Assembly (NCBI GenBank): GCA_020848275.1
Contig: JADLAK010000065.1
Coordinates: forward strand, 1-64,000
Length of the DNA stretch: 64,000 nucleotides
Source of the DNA: Planctomycetota bacterium
Lineage (GTDB): Bacteria; Planctomycetota; UBA8742; UBA2392
Direction of reading: 5' to 3'
Program-made: the position numbers and the translations under genes
Shown here: positions 8,590-21,900 of the stretch, in pieces
Numbering within the stretch: the stretch's first letter is position 1
Layout: each line of letters begins with the position of its first letter
Notes under the pieces: generated by a model
The model's database searches: none
What the model saw: the letters and a program-made list of their open reading frames with translations, nothing else
Told to the model about the DNA's origin: nothing

Positions 8590-9354
8590 CTACTTGGGCG
8601 GGGCATTCAGCGCGTCAAGGGCTTCGAGGGCAACTTTGCGAAGTTCATCGTCGCCCGAGCCGCTTAGTTCATGGAGAAGTCCGTTGGCGTTGGGGTCCTT
8701 GGTTTTGGCAAGCAGGGCGACGGCGCGGACACGTTCGGTTTTGTCGCCATCGGTTTTTGAGGCGACCTCAAGGACTTTGGCCTTTGCGCGGGGATCTTCG
8801 GTGAACGCCAAGGCGTCCACCGCAAGGAAGCGGTGCGCAGCCTTGCTGTCCGCAATTTCGATCAAGTCGGGGACAAGCAGCGGACTTGGGTGTTTGCGGG
8901 CTTCACGCAGGGCCTGCTGCTGAACCTTGTCCTTGGGTGCCGACAGCGCGCCGCGGATGACCTCGATCAGCGTGCCCAGGCTTTCCTTCTCGGCAAGTTC
9001 GACTGATTTCGCCAGCGCTTCAAGTTGAACGTTCTCGTCAGCGTCGGCCACCAGCGCCTTGCGCAGCAGCGGCATACTGGACTTCGCGCCGGGCATGGCA
9101 GCTGCCTTGCGGATCAATTCGACACGATCAGCTGCGTTTTCAGCACCGAGATACTCGGCTTCAACAATTTGCTCTGGCGTCTTTGGCTCTTGAACCGGCT
9201 TCACAGGCTCGTTTGCAGACGGCGAACAAGTTTTTTCAGGATTATTTCCCGGCCCCCCGGCTTTGGTGTCGCGAGGCAGGGTAAGAATGTAGGCGCCGAG
9301 CACGCAGCCCAGCGCAAGCAAGGCGACGAGCGCAAAAAGAATGGATCGGTTCAT
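8590..9354 (-). CDS. HEAT-like repeat membrane/lipoprotein
   Basis: 254 residues from the ATG at 9354, which has GGAAA upstream and starts directly with MNRSILFALVALLALGCVLG, a signal or anchor helix with a possible lipobox Cys. A longer frame to 9411 lacks a ribosome site. After a Pro-rich linker, residues ~60-250 are Ala/Leu/Glu-rich paired helices of the HEAT type (for example VRAVALLAKTKDPNANGLLH), a protein-interaction scaffold. It ends only two bases from the convergent SHOCT lipoprotein gene. Confidence 0.72.
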   Translation of the reverse strand: MNRSILFALVALLALGCVLGAYILTLPRDTKAGGPGNNPEKTCSPSANEPVKPVQEPKTPEQIVEAEYLGAENAADRVELIRKAAAMPGAKSSMPLLRKALVADADENVQLEALAKSVELAEKESLGTLIEVIRGALSAPKDKVQQQALREARKHPSPLLVPDLIEIADSKAAHRFLAVDALAFTEDPRAKAKVLEVASKTDGDKTERVRAVALLAKTKDPNANGLLHELSGSGDDELRKVALEALDALNAPPK

Positions 9355-9411
9355 GGATTTTTCCGTCGCAAGTGTGTCCAAATTTTCCAAGGGATAGCGG
9401 GATGACAACAA

Positions 9412-9807
9412 GTAGCCCGCCAGGAACCCAAGAGCAAGCTGAATCTACAACATGAAGCGACATCAAGAAGTCTTCAAGCCAAGATCAAGAATTGTTCGAC
9501 GGAAAACAGATCCGTCGCAGCAAGTTAGGACCAACTAGCGACATTCATGCTACAGGAAAAAGGACTGTCGGAAATCAACGGTAGCCGTGGAATGAAGTCT
9601 AGAAGCCGGTTCCAAGGCACATTACGAAGTGATGTTTCGAATTCAGCGCACGTCAGCAATGACAAAAACATGGCTGAATAAATGTTTAGATGTTTTTTGC
9701 TCGACCCCGGTTGATGGGGTATAGGTCTTTCACAACCTGACACAACATCGGGGATGCCGCGACACTTTTCGTCGCCGGAACAGGCAGTCCAGACAAGGAG
9801 AACCGTC
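9412..9807. other. Intergenic stretch without convincing gene
   Basis: Region between the HEAT-like gene and the giant RHS gene. A 94-codon minus-strand frame (9525-9809) has no ribosome site and an unnatural composition and is not supported. A small ACCCC/GGGGT hairpin lies near 9704-9721. The promoter of the RHS gene should lie here, but no hexamer pair is persuasive. Confidence 0.4.
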
Positions 9808-9906
9808 ATGCCCAGGCCAAACGCCTGCGTCAGAGGTCATGTGCGCCATCCTCAGCCTGCCTTGGATTGCCGCAGCACCGAGCCGGGCCGTCGCACCATG
9901 AGGTAA
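9808..9906 (+). CDS. Possible 32-residue leader peptide upstream of RHS gene
   Basis: ATG at 9808 with AAGGAG seven bases upstream opens a 32-codon frame (begins MPRPNACVRG, ends GRRTMR) that stops 62 bp before the RHS start. It is Arg/Pro-rich and resembles no known family. The strong ribosome site is the main support; it could be a regulatory leader ORF or chance. Confidence 0.25.
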   Translation: MPRPNACVRGHVRHPQPALDCRSTEPGRRTMR

Positions 9907-9968
9907 GTTGACCCAGCGTTGTTTCTTTTTTCCAGGTCCAAACCGAACCAGTACTCAGGAAACCAACC

Positions 9969-12900
9969 ATGCACCGCTTCCTGCTCATCGCTCTCACGCT
10001 GCTGTTCGCCAACTCCCTCGCCGCGCTGACGATCAATGCAGACATTACTTCTGCTTCGCCTTCGAATTGGAAAACCTGGACCGCAAGCGACAGCCCTTAT
10101 GTCTTGGCGCCTGCAAGCGGGCAGACCATAAAGATTCGCGACAGCGTCACCGTAACGATCGACACGTCAGGCGGCGCTGTCGAGGTTGAGCTCAGCCAAG
10201 ACTGCGACCTACAGATTGGAAACGGCTCTGGTGATGGCGGCGACCTGGTTATCAGCCCGTCGGGAGGCGATGTTACGTTCAAGATTCGGGACAACGGGAA
10301 CATTATCGTCAATGCACATGGCAGCATAACGTTCTCAAACGTCAGTTACGATACGTCCTTTACTCGCTTCGGCACAGGATCAACCGATGACCAACCGGGC
10401 GCGCTGATTTTTGACGCGGATCAAACTAAGCAATCCGCACTTCTCAGGTGCAACTTCAGCTATATGGGTAACGACAATCAGAACGCTGCGCTTTACATCA
10501 AGAGTAGTGCAACCTACGTACCTTCCATCCAAAACATCTCGTTCAGTAGTTGTATTGAATCTGCGATCCGGATGGACGGTAACGGTGTAAACGTGCTGAA
10601 AGCAGGTAACATCGGCAACCTGTTCAACGTGTCGAACACGAGCTATGTTCTTTATCTGAACGCCGCTGTATCCACCGCGGAAAGTATTCGCTTTCCTGAC
10701 GTCACGACACCTGCTACTCCAGAGGCTCGCCTCGACGGAACGTGCCAAGTCGGGGACACCACCAACACCTCTCACTGGCGCTTTGGCGATGGGTATACCG
10801 TCAAATGTTCCTCGGGTTCGAAAGTTCAAGTTGTGAACGGTTCTGTGTGGGGAACAGCAGAGTCAAAACCCAAATTCCAAGCCATTTCCGGTTCGGCATA
10901 TAACGGTTGGGGAGGCTTCATCGACGATACGGGCGACGAATACGGTAACCCCGGGTACCCGGGCAAGCCCAACGTATTCGGCGACATCGGCCCGTTTGCC
11001 TATCTCGAGATTTGGAACGCGGTAGTAGGTGTCGAGCTGTTCAAAGGGACGAGTTATGTTCCAGTTTCTGGCGTCCAGACACTGTGGCGATTCCCCGGCC
11101 TAACCATCAAGAAATGTGATATTGGGATTAGGGTCCGCACGTTCATCGATACCGGCAGCGGCGACGCTGGTTATTCGGCGACTATCGAAGGTGCTGACAT
11201 CGGTGGTCCAGATTCAACAGACGACTGCCAATCATGGGGCATATATGTCGACCATGGAAGGACCGTTTTCTCGAATTGTTCCGTCAGGGGCTGTCCAAAC
11301 GAGGCAATTCACTTGGGGACAACCACCGTCAATTTGAAATGTGATGTCGCTATTCGAGACTGTCGCCTGACTGACTCAACAACTTCCCCGGGTCTTATCG
11401 GCATCTTTGCGGATTCCTGCCAAGGGGCTTTTCCACTCCTGATCGAACGTACCGTTATCACTGGATATCACACGGGCATTTCCTTCTTCCAAACTTCAAC
11501 AGGAAGTTACACGCCATCGCGATCACTGACTCTAAAAGGAAGTTATGTGTCTGGCTTCGCCTATGGGACGGACGTCTCGGCAACAGGGCTTAGTGCCGAA
11601 GTTCAAACCGCAGCCACTTGTGCATTGCTGGTCGAGGATTGCACGGTCTCAGGAACAAACAAGACCGGTACAGGTACGGCTCGTGGATTCTGGCTGAAGG
11701 AAGTTCGCTCAGGATCAAGCTTTGTCGTTCGTCGAACAAACATCGACGCCAACGCAGACTTTGGTGTTGACATCGTTAGTGCGACCAACAACACCTGCCA
11801 GTACACGTTCGATCAGTGCTCATTCACCGGGAACGGTGATGGTGGCACAAATGAAGGTGGTATTCGAGATGCGCGCGCCCAGAACGCCAAGGTGGTCGCA
11901 TTCCATTGCACTTTCGCTGGGAATAGTCCTCGTGGTGTTTCCGATACCGACGCCACAGCAGAAGCTGACGCGACCTATTGCTACTGGAACCACAGCTCGG
12001 GTCCCGATGACGCAGGCCCAGGGACAGGGGACGCAGTCAGCACCAACGTGGACTTTGATCCATTTCTTGGGGCCGCTTACTTTAGCAGTCTGCTTGGAGG
12101 TAGCCCCGCCAGCGCATCCAGCTGGGATGTCAAAGAAGATGCAAACATCAACGCGGACAATCTGCACGTTGTCCAAAATCGTCCCTATTTTGCCTGGACC
12201 TTTGCAAGCGATTTCTCGGGTAACACGCAAGCCTCGTACGAAATTGATGTCTCCGGTGTTGCGGACTTCTCCACCGATATCCGTTGGGACGGTGCAAAGA
12301 CAGATACTTCATCGCAGGTTCCAATTCGGTACCCTGCAACCGGAGGAGCCATTCTCGCCCTGAATGATGGCACCACCTACTACGCAAGAATTCGACTCTG
12401 GAGTCAAGACGCCGTTGTCGGCCCGTGGGGTTATCTAACTTTCAGGATGAATTCGGCTCCACAGACGGTTACCAATGGGTCGCCGGCAGGCGGTGGAACA
12501 ATCGGCGATGCGACGCCGCAGCTACAATGGGATTATCCAACAGATGCAGAAGAAGACCCACTGTTCTTCTATATCCAACTGGATACCAGCACGAATTTCA
12601 ACACGGGCGCCCTTCGAACCATCGACACCTCGGGTTCCTTGGGGACCGGGGGTGCGCTAGATTACTCTCTGGACGGTGGAACCACGTGGCTGCCTGCACC
12701 CTATGACGGGATCCCGAAAACAAGTTCCATCACTCCCAAGGTCCGCCTCACCCTTCCTCACCTTTATCCTAACGGCTTGGGCACCCTAACGACCACGACG
12801 ACTTGGTACTGGCGCGCCAAGGCGAATGATCGTTTTGAGTTATCAGCCAGTTATTCATCGAATTTCAGTTTCTATGTATCCCGTAAATACAACCTTAGCG

Positions 12901-15900
12901 GCAGGCTCACGACGGTCGGCGGAGGCAATCCAGGCTCCGGCGAAGAAGTACTTGTATTGCTGAATGGCTCCGCAGCGAGCAAGACGGGCAGCAGCACCAC
13001 TAACGGCAGTGGCGATTTCACTTTCCAGATGACCAGTGATGCCAAGGTCGGAGATGCATTGGTGCTGTATCTGAACCGAGCCGGTGGTTCTCCCAACAAG
13101 TGTGCACGCGTGGTGCACTTCACCGGCGCGGACATATCCGGCTTGGATCTGCGAGAGGAACGGGTTTATGTGCAGCAAGGGCTGGTCAATAAGGCCGTAA
13201 CCAATGCGGACTTTGCCGGTGACAGTGGAGTGGACGTGGACATTCCCTGGTCGGAAACCTCCGGTGCAATCGTGTTTGATTTTGGCAGCGGCACAAGCGG
13301 CGAAATCTATGTGCTGGGCGAATGGAGCCTCACAGGATCGGTTACCGCAACAGCGAACAATCCACTCGTACGCACTGAAACAACAGGGACGCTTACCACT
13401 TCAGGTCAGGCAGTGACCGCATACGATCTGGAGGTTGACGGCATCCTTCAAATTACCGGTGGAAGTTTGTTCACGGTGACCAACAGCGCCGACTGCGACA
13501 ACACGTTGCGGGTTTTTGATTCAACTCTGCGCCTGCAAAAGACCAGCACGGGCATCAATCTAACCATCAACTCTCTGTTCGAGGCTCGGGACTCCACTTT
13601 CGACGTGAATACCGGAGGTGTGTCAACGCTGACATTCGACGGTGCCTATCCTGCCTACTCCAGTGCTGTAAACTGCACGGGATGCGTCTTTTCCAAAGTG
13701 GGCGTTGTATTTGAAACAGACGCACTGCTGGTTCAGTTCGGTAACAGCACGTTTAAGGACGGCATTTCGACCCGGCACATTTACTGGAAATCCAGCGGTC
13801 AGATTACCGCCACCACGATGCGCGGAATCCAGTTTGATTACGCGCTGACACAAGGGAGCCAATACAACGTTCAAGCCGATTCGAGCGCCAAGGTCCTCAC
13901 AATGCTTGCTTGCGGCGGGATTCGAGCCGGTGAAGGCTATGATGGCGGATACGATGCGAACGTGCTTTGGTCGCCTCTGCCACCGAAGGATGTAAAGTTC
14001 ATCGCGGGAGATACCCGTATTCGACTTGAGTGGACTCAGGATGACCAGACTGAGTTGGCCAACGCCGGTTACAACGTCTACAGTTATGATGGGCAGTCCA
14101 TTCCACCCTCCACGAAGCTAAATGGATCGCTCATCACTACTAATAGCTACAACATCACCGGCCTAACCAACGGGACGACGTACACGCTTTATGTCACCTG
14201 TGTAGACACCAATCCAAACCCCGACTTGGAGAGTGATCCATCCGTTTGGGTTATTGCCGCCCCAATTGCGGGCTCAATAGCACTGGTTGCTCCCAGCACT
14301 GGAGTGCAGGGTACAAACGCCGCCATTACAATTGTCGGCCAGAACACCCATTGGGATGGCTCCGCAACTTGGAGTGTTTCCGGCACCGGTGTCACAGAAA
14401 ATGATCTCATTGTGTTAAGCCCCTGTCTTGCGCTTGGCGACTTGACAATTAACGCAGGTGCAAGCGCGACAGGGCGCACCTTGACGATGACCCGCAACAA
14501 TGTGTGGACTATTGCGGCCTACGACGAAGTTAAAACATCCGCCTATACCATTTTCGCTTCAGCAAGCACTAATCGTCCGATCGCGTCATTCACTAGCCCC
14601 TCGGCAGATGCCAATGTGCGTGCAAGCGGAGCCGGAGCGCCTTCTTGGACAATCGGCTTGTCCTTCAATGCCAACAGTGGCGCGAGCATAGATACTGCCT
14701 CATTCGAATTTTACACAGCCCGAAAGATCAGTCATAACGGCGGTGACATCAACGACCCGCCAACCAATATCGCATCCACTATTTTTGAATCGATTTCGGC
14801 AAGCGCCGCAACAGCAACTATCGAGCAAGCGATCGGCGCAGGAACCCAGAACTTCTATGACGGCGAGTACGTCGTGTCGGCGCGCATTGGCAATACGGCT
14901 GGTTTGTATTCCGAATGGGTATCACGCCGTTTCTACGTGGATGGCGCCGGGGCCAACTTTGTCAAGGTCCCAGACTCCGGCGGGCTTCCGGTCGTCCTAA
15001 AACAAGGCGACGTAAGCCGTACCATTTCGCTCTCCGGGACAAGCCTTTCCGCCTCTCCTTTGCCTGATTTTGGAACCGATGTAACGGTGCACAGTGCCAC
15101 GGTAACTGGTCTAGGGAGTGGTTTGGACGTCGTTGTCAGCGTTGATCAGCTGGCGACGTGCGGCCCCCGCGAATTCCAGTCAAACGGTGGAGCGAAGAAG
15201 GGCTGGGTCATCGTTGAGTACCCGACCAATATCATTCCTACGACGAACACCACCAATCCAGAGCCGTCGCGCAACCCCGCCATTGGCGGCGTAAATGTGT
15301 TCCTCGTAAGCGGTGCATTCTTCAAGAGCGAGACCGACATCGCGACTCGCGGCCGCATGATGGGCATTTCGTGGTCACGCTTTTACCGCAGCGACATCAC
15401 CTACAACGGCCCGTTGGGCTTCAACTGGGTAGGCCATTACTTCCAGCGCGCCATTTGCGATTCCGGAAGCGGCGATATTTGGTGGTACACACCCGATGGT
15501 CGCAAAGAGGTGTTCTCCGATGTCACGGGCGGTTTCTCCAATCCCGCTGGTGTTTACGTAACAGCGACCCGCGAAACGACCCACAACACGATTACGTTAA
15601 CCGACCGGAACGGCATGGCATGCGTGTTCGACGCCCAAGGACGTCTCTGGAAGTGCGTTGACCGCAATGGAAACAAGACCGAGTGCACGTACAACTATGC
15701 TGGTCAACTCACCACAATCACCGACGATCGCGCCAGGACGTACAACATCATTTACCACACTCACGGACGCGTCGACAAAGTCCAGGACAAGGTGTGGAAC
15801 ACTGGTACACCCCGTGAGGTCGAGTACGAGTACAATTCTCGGGGCGACTTGTGTGAACAAAAGGCGCCGACCACAGACCGATACGATGGAGATCCGCTTC

Positions 15901-18900
15901 CGCGCATTACCTACAGCTATCGCTATAATACCACCCACCGCCTGACCAGCTGCATCAATCCGCGAGAGTTCGCTCAGGGCAGCAACCCAACGGCGTACCT
16001 AGAAAACGAATACCAAGGCAGCAAGGTAATTAACCAACGCTTAGGTGAACCAGATCAGTGGGTTTATCTGCGCTATGTTAGCAGCACCCTGGTCCGTGTA
16101 GTCGATCGCCGTGGCCTTCGAACGGACTACACAATCGATGCCAGCGGCAGAACAACAGCCATCAAGCGCTATACGAATTTCTGGGCCGTGGACACTGATG
16201 TGCCGATTAACGACTCCACGATTTCATCCACTGGAAGCAAGGTCCGCTCCAGCGACCCAACCTCATTCGACTCTAACTTCTTCTACAACTCGAACAACGA
16301 AATCATTGGCGTTGTCAATCCTCGCGGCAACAGAACCACGTATCAGTACGTCACTGGGGCCCAGCAAACATCCGGTACCGCGACTTATTGCAGCAACGCC
16401 GTCCTTACCAAGACGGGCGCGGGATGGACCACCGATGCTCTTGCTGGAATGACCTTGCGCATGGGGAGCAGTGATTCGGATTACCGGTATTATCCCATCG
16501 TCTCCAATACATCGACCACGATTACGGTGAATTCGGTCTTCAACCTGCAAACGGATGGCTGGGGTGCAAGCGCGTATGCGGTATTCGACGGCAGCAATGC
16601 CTCGCAAACCAGCGGCACGGCGACCTCTTGCAGTGCCAATATCCTTACCAAGAGCGCCGCTGGATGGACGACCAATGCTTGGGCGGGAATGAGCCTGCGC
16701 ATGGGCACCAATGTGGGCAATTACAAATTTTATGCCATTGTATCGAACACCTCCACTACGATCACAGTCGATTCCACGTTCAGCCTTTCGGGTGATGGCT
16801 GGGGCGCAAGCTCCTACGCTGTGTTCGTGCACAACAGCGATGCCATGGCCGCAGGCAACGTGGTGAAGGTGTTCCGTACGGGACTTAGCGGTGAAACGAA
16901 CCTGGTCACGCAGTACACGTATGAACCGCGCTACCAATTTGTCAAGAGGGCCAAAAATCCGCGCGGCTATACCACCACCTACACCTATGATTATGAGGAT
17001 ACCAGCAGCGCAACCGACAAGTTTGCTGGCAACCTGATCAAGGTTACGGCGCCCTCTGTAACGCTCGGCCAACCATCGGCCCAGACCATCGAGACCCGCA
17101 CCACCTACAATCTGTACGGCCAGCCGGTCAGCTCTGTGGATGCTGAAGGCAACGTTACTCACTATCGCTACTATTCAGGAAGCGGCCACGATGGTTTCCT
17201 GTACCAGAGCGTGTCTGCATACGGCGTTCTCGACATCACCAGCGAATTTGAATACGACAACGTTGGGAATCTTGTAGCGAGTTGGTCGCCAAGGGCCTTC
17301 GAACCTTCAGCAACGAAAGACAACTTCAAGACCTCGTTCGAGGTCAATGAACTCAACCAGACCTGGCATTCCCAATCTGTCGTCCAACACGTTGGCGATG
17401 ATGATCGCGTTGACGTTTACAAGCATTTCGATGCCAACGGCAACGTGACCCACGTATTCCGCGAATATGTAACGGATATTGGCGGCGAGAAGGCCCTGCC
17501 CTCCTCCTCCCAAGCGGTTGATCCGGCCTGGTTTGTCGGCGAAAAGGCCAGCACTGCCATGGCCGCGACTTGGGTCGAAAGCAACACGACCTACAATTTG
17601 CTAAATTACCCGACGCAGAGCACCATCGACGCTGTTGCGGGTTCGACAATCACGCGTCTCTCCCGCTCCACGGTTTATGATGCCAACTACAACGTCATCA
17701 GCTCGATTTCCCCGTTAGGTAATCGCTCGGGCACCATATTTGACGAGCGTGACATGGTCTTCCAGTCCATTTCTGGCCAATACAGCAGCGTGAGTGCCAC
17801 TTATCAGTCCGACTATGATTTGAACGGCAACCTGGTCACGTCCAAAGACGCCAATGGTAACACCTCAACGTTCACGTCCGATGGTTTTGACCGCAACACG
17901 ATTTCTCAGGATCCAGCAGGCAATCAGCGCAAATCCTACTTCGATGCCAACTCAAACGTCACGAAAACGGAGGCTTTCCAGGGTTCCGTTAGCTCCGGCG
18001 TCTTGTTGACCCGTTCGGAAAGTTTCTTTGATGAGGCCGACCGCACTTACAAATCGCAGAGCTTGGCCCTTGACGAAAATGGCAATGCCATGGGCGATGG
18101 CTTGCGCGTGAGCACGACCCTGCTCGACAAGAACAGCCGGACAATCAGCAGCACCGATGACAACGGCGTTTCGTCCTACCAGTTCTATGACGCGGCGAAC
18201 CGCACGCTCTACACCCGCGATGCCACAGGCAATGAGACCTACTTCACATACAGCCTCGCTGGATCAATAACCAAGTCAACTTACCGCGAAATCAATCTTC
18301 AAACCGGTGACGTGGAGGTCAGCCACGAATCAAGCTTCTATGATTACGTGAACCGCCGCACTCGTTTTGAAGACCGGCGCTACAACGCGTCGTCCAAAGA
18401 TACTCACACCGAGGCCAAGTATGACGGCTGGGGCCGCGTCACGGAATCCAAGGACGCTGCGGGCACTGCTACCTCCACGACCTTTGACTTGCTCTCGCGC
18501 GCCGTTCGCTCCACACGCAAACCGGACACAGGTGACGCCACGAAAGACATCGTCACCGACACCTTCTACGATGATGATTCCCGCGTCACCATGACCAGCA
18601 TTTGTGAGAATCCCGGTACATGGACGAACTGGCAGGATACTTCTTTTGAATATGACGCCCGTGGCAGAACCACCACCGTTCGCCGCCCTGACGGCAGCAT
18701 CAACACATTCTCATACGATGCCAACTCCAACCAGACGGGCTGGGTGGATCGCTTGGGAACTCGCGTCACGGATACCTTTGACAGCCGCAACCTGATTGCC
18801 AACCGCACCATCACCTTTGCCGCTGGAAGCACCGTCAAGGGCACGACCTATGAGTCCTATGACTTCGATGCGCTTGGACGAATCACATCCTGCTCGAATT

Positions 18901-21900
18901 ATGACGGCACTCGCATGATCAGCAGCTCGACTTGGACCTATAACTCGCTGTCCATGCCGGTTTCGTTGACCCAGACCATGACAATGTCCACGGGCACAAG
19001 TGCCGGCACTTACACCACCACCTGCGAATATGATGCCTCCGGCTTCAACACGGCTATTGTCTACCCCTCCGGCCGACGGATTGAAAATACTCGCGACAAC
19101 CAGGGCCGCCTGTCCAGCACAACCGACGTGTCCACTGCCAAGCAACTCGCAGCCTATGTCTACGCGGGTTCCGGCCGTCTGGCCCTGCGCATCTATGGCA
19201 ACGGTACACGCTCAACCTTCAGCTATGAAGCTGCCGGGTGTGGTTGCGGCGGCTTCTCTAGCTACTGCGAAAAGGCCGAACACACATTCTCGAGCGAAGT
19301 GCTCTACTCCCATGAACGCCGCTACAGTGTGGATGGCGATGTTTTGACCGAGCGGTGCAATCACGAAGGTGCTATGGGCTTGGCCTATCGCTACGATAAA
19401 TCCCACCGCCTGACCGAGGTCTACTACGGCGTGGACATGTACAACACCATCATCGACACCTACAAGAGCAGCAATCCGAGTACGTTCCCCGTCAAGCGCA
19501 TTTACAACCTCGACCAGCGCGGCAATCGTTCCGGCAGTTCGGCCGTCAACGAAGTAGACTCCTCGGCAGCCACGCGCAACGCGACGGACTTCACCGTGGG
19601 CAACGATGCCAACGACACGGAAAACCTGTACACGAGCGTCGACGGCGATTCGTTTACTTACGACGCCGCCAAGCAGATTACCTACGATCCATCCACGGGT
19701 CTTTACTATGCCTACGATTACAAGGGGCAGTTGATTCTTGAGGACAACAGCAGCGACTTCTCCTCGCCGCAGCGCAAGTATTCCTACGACAACGTTGGAC
19801 GCCGCAAGGCCGAGGAAGTCTGGTATGACTCCACTAACTACTCCAATACCATCACCACTGATTTCCCCCAGCGCTCTAGTTGCGGCTGCAGTAATTCCGG
19901 TATTCAACCGGCCAGTGAACGAACCTTGAATGCTGCGGGATCGGAGATTTCCAAAACCGACTACATTTACGGTCAAGGCGTACGTTCCCCAGGCTCCGGC
20001 GGTGGCAGCCATCCCGCAACAGCTTTTGCGCTGCCCAGCGGGGGAGGGATGCCCGGTAGCTCGCTAGTGGTCTACATTCCCGACGGTGAACCGTTCTACG
20101 TTCACGAGGGAGCTGACGGCTGGATGCTGGGTAACACCACTGGGAACGCAGGATCGGCAGGCTGGCGCCGCCATGAAATCCATCGCAATGACTCCGGCGC
20201 GCCGATGAAGTACGACGTCATGCTGGATATTAAGCCGGGAAACATCTCGAAAGTAAGACACATTGGGGGGGCAACACCTGATCACAACATGGATTGGCCG
20301 AGTACAGACGAGCCGGATGGTCGTCATACCAAGATCGAGATTACCTTCGGCTTGGGTGCTAACGAGTACGACAGGCGCGAGCTTCGGATTTCGCGGCCTG
20401 GTCATGCGACCGACCGTTATATTAGTGCACCAATAACTCTCAACACCACGTCCTATATCATTGTGTGGGATCCCAACTCCACTGTTTACGATGCTTTGGT
20501 CGGCCTGACTCAGGGTTTTACAGTACTCGATTTCCTCGAGGGTAACTTGGCCATACCGGCTACCATTTACGAAGAGGATTACAATACGCCTGCGGCACCA
20601 GGACAAACACGTTACTTCATTAAATCTACATTCAATGTCAGTAGTATTGACACAACATATTACATCTGTCCCGATCGCTACAATGCGCCGACGATTTGGT
20701 ACCCCGTGGTTGGAATTAGTTCCACAGACAATTGCGTGATGGTCGCCCACGATCACCGGATCGGTGCTGGTCCCGATGAGTTTTCATGCTGGTTCTCGAA
20801 AAAACCACTCGGGCCGTTAGCACCTGAAACGGCCACTCAAGCCGGGGTCTGGGAAGGCGTGTCGGGAACGGATACGGATCCAACGGAATTCTGGGACAAT
20901 GAGGCACAATTCAAATCATTCATGATTGGATGGACACTGATTCCTGACGTCGAAAACCCGGTTTACTTGACGATCAGTGCGGTCAGCTCTAACGGTCTTG
21001 TGCTTACCGTGACGGGCAAATACGGCACCACGTCGGGGGTCAGCAAAAGATACCGTGTTGTGCCGCCATTGGGCGTGAATGGCAAGGTCGGTGGGATTTG
21101 CGATCCCACACGCGTCAAAGACGGTGATCTCGACTCCGGCGGCCCTCGCTATCCCTGGGCGGCTGGCTATCGCTACGACGCCCCGGTTGCCGGGTGCAAC
21201 ATCTCAGGTACAATCTACGGCGCGCAGAGCGGAACAAACCTGAAAGGGCAATACTATTGCTGGAACAGAATTTACAGCCCGTACCTCGGCCGCTGGACGA
21301 CACCTGACCCCGCCGCATCACCCTCATGGAATTTGTGGGATTACTGTAGCGGAGTACCTGTTGCCCGATCTGATCCTACAGGTCTTTGGTTCACGTTAGA
21401 CTTTAGGCCTGCGATTAAAGATGTCGCTCGGAAATCAACGAATGGCGACACAATCACGGAAACATACTATCTAAACAAGCAAACCAATGAGTACGTGTAT
21501 TCTGGGGTTAAGAGAACTGGCAATGTCGTAATAAATGGCAATAAATTTCCCTACGAGATGGCAGATTGTGAGTGTTGTGCTGGTGTTACTGGAGATTGGA
21601 TGCGCGACCGCGTAGTTGGAGCTATCACAAAAATACGACGCCTTTCAATCTTAGCAGACCAGTTGAAAGAGAAACATGACAAGACTACTATTACGTCTAT
21701 AGATGATTTGGATGTTGATTCTCCGATGCGGAAAATGTTGGCGAACTTTGGTACAGCGGATTATTCAAATTTCAACTTTGAGACTGGCGAGGGTATAGTA
21801 TCCATGAGGTTTGTGGAGGGGATAGGTTCTGCGGTGAATCGGATTCAAGACGTACTCGGAAAAATGTACTGGTGGACACGAGACCCTGGCATCAAGATGA

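Noticed and set aside
9525-9809. 94-codon minus-strand frame upstream of the RHS gene
   Set aside because: No ribosome site, mixed Cys/Pro/Ser composition, no neighbours on that strand.
16263-17162. 299-codon minus-strand frame opposite the RHS gene
   Set aside because: Same shadow composition, lies wholly within a strongly supported coding region.
19212-20012. 266-codon minus-strand frame inside the RHS gene
   Set aside because: Val/Gly/Ala/Arg-rich shadow of YD-repeat codons, with no ribosome site; the plus-strand RHS frame explains the region.
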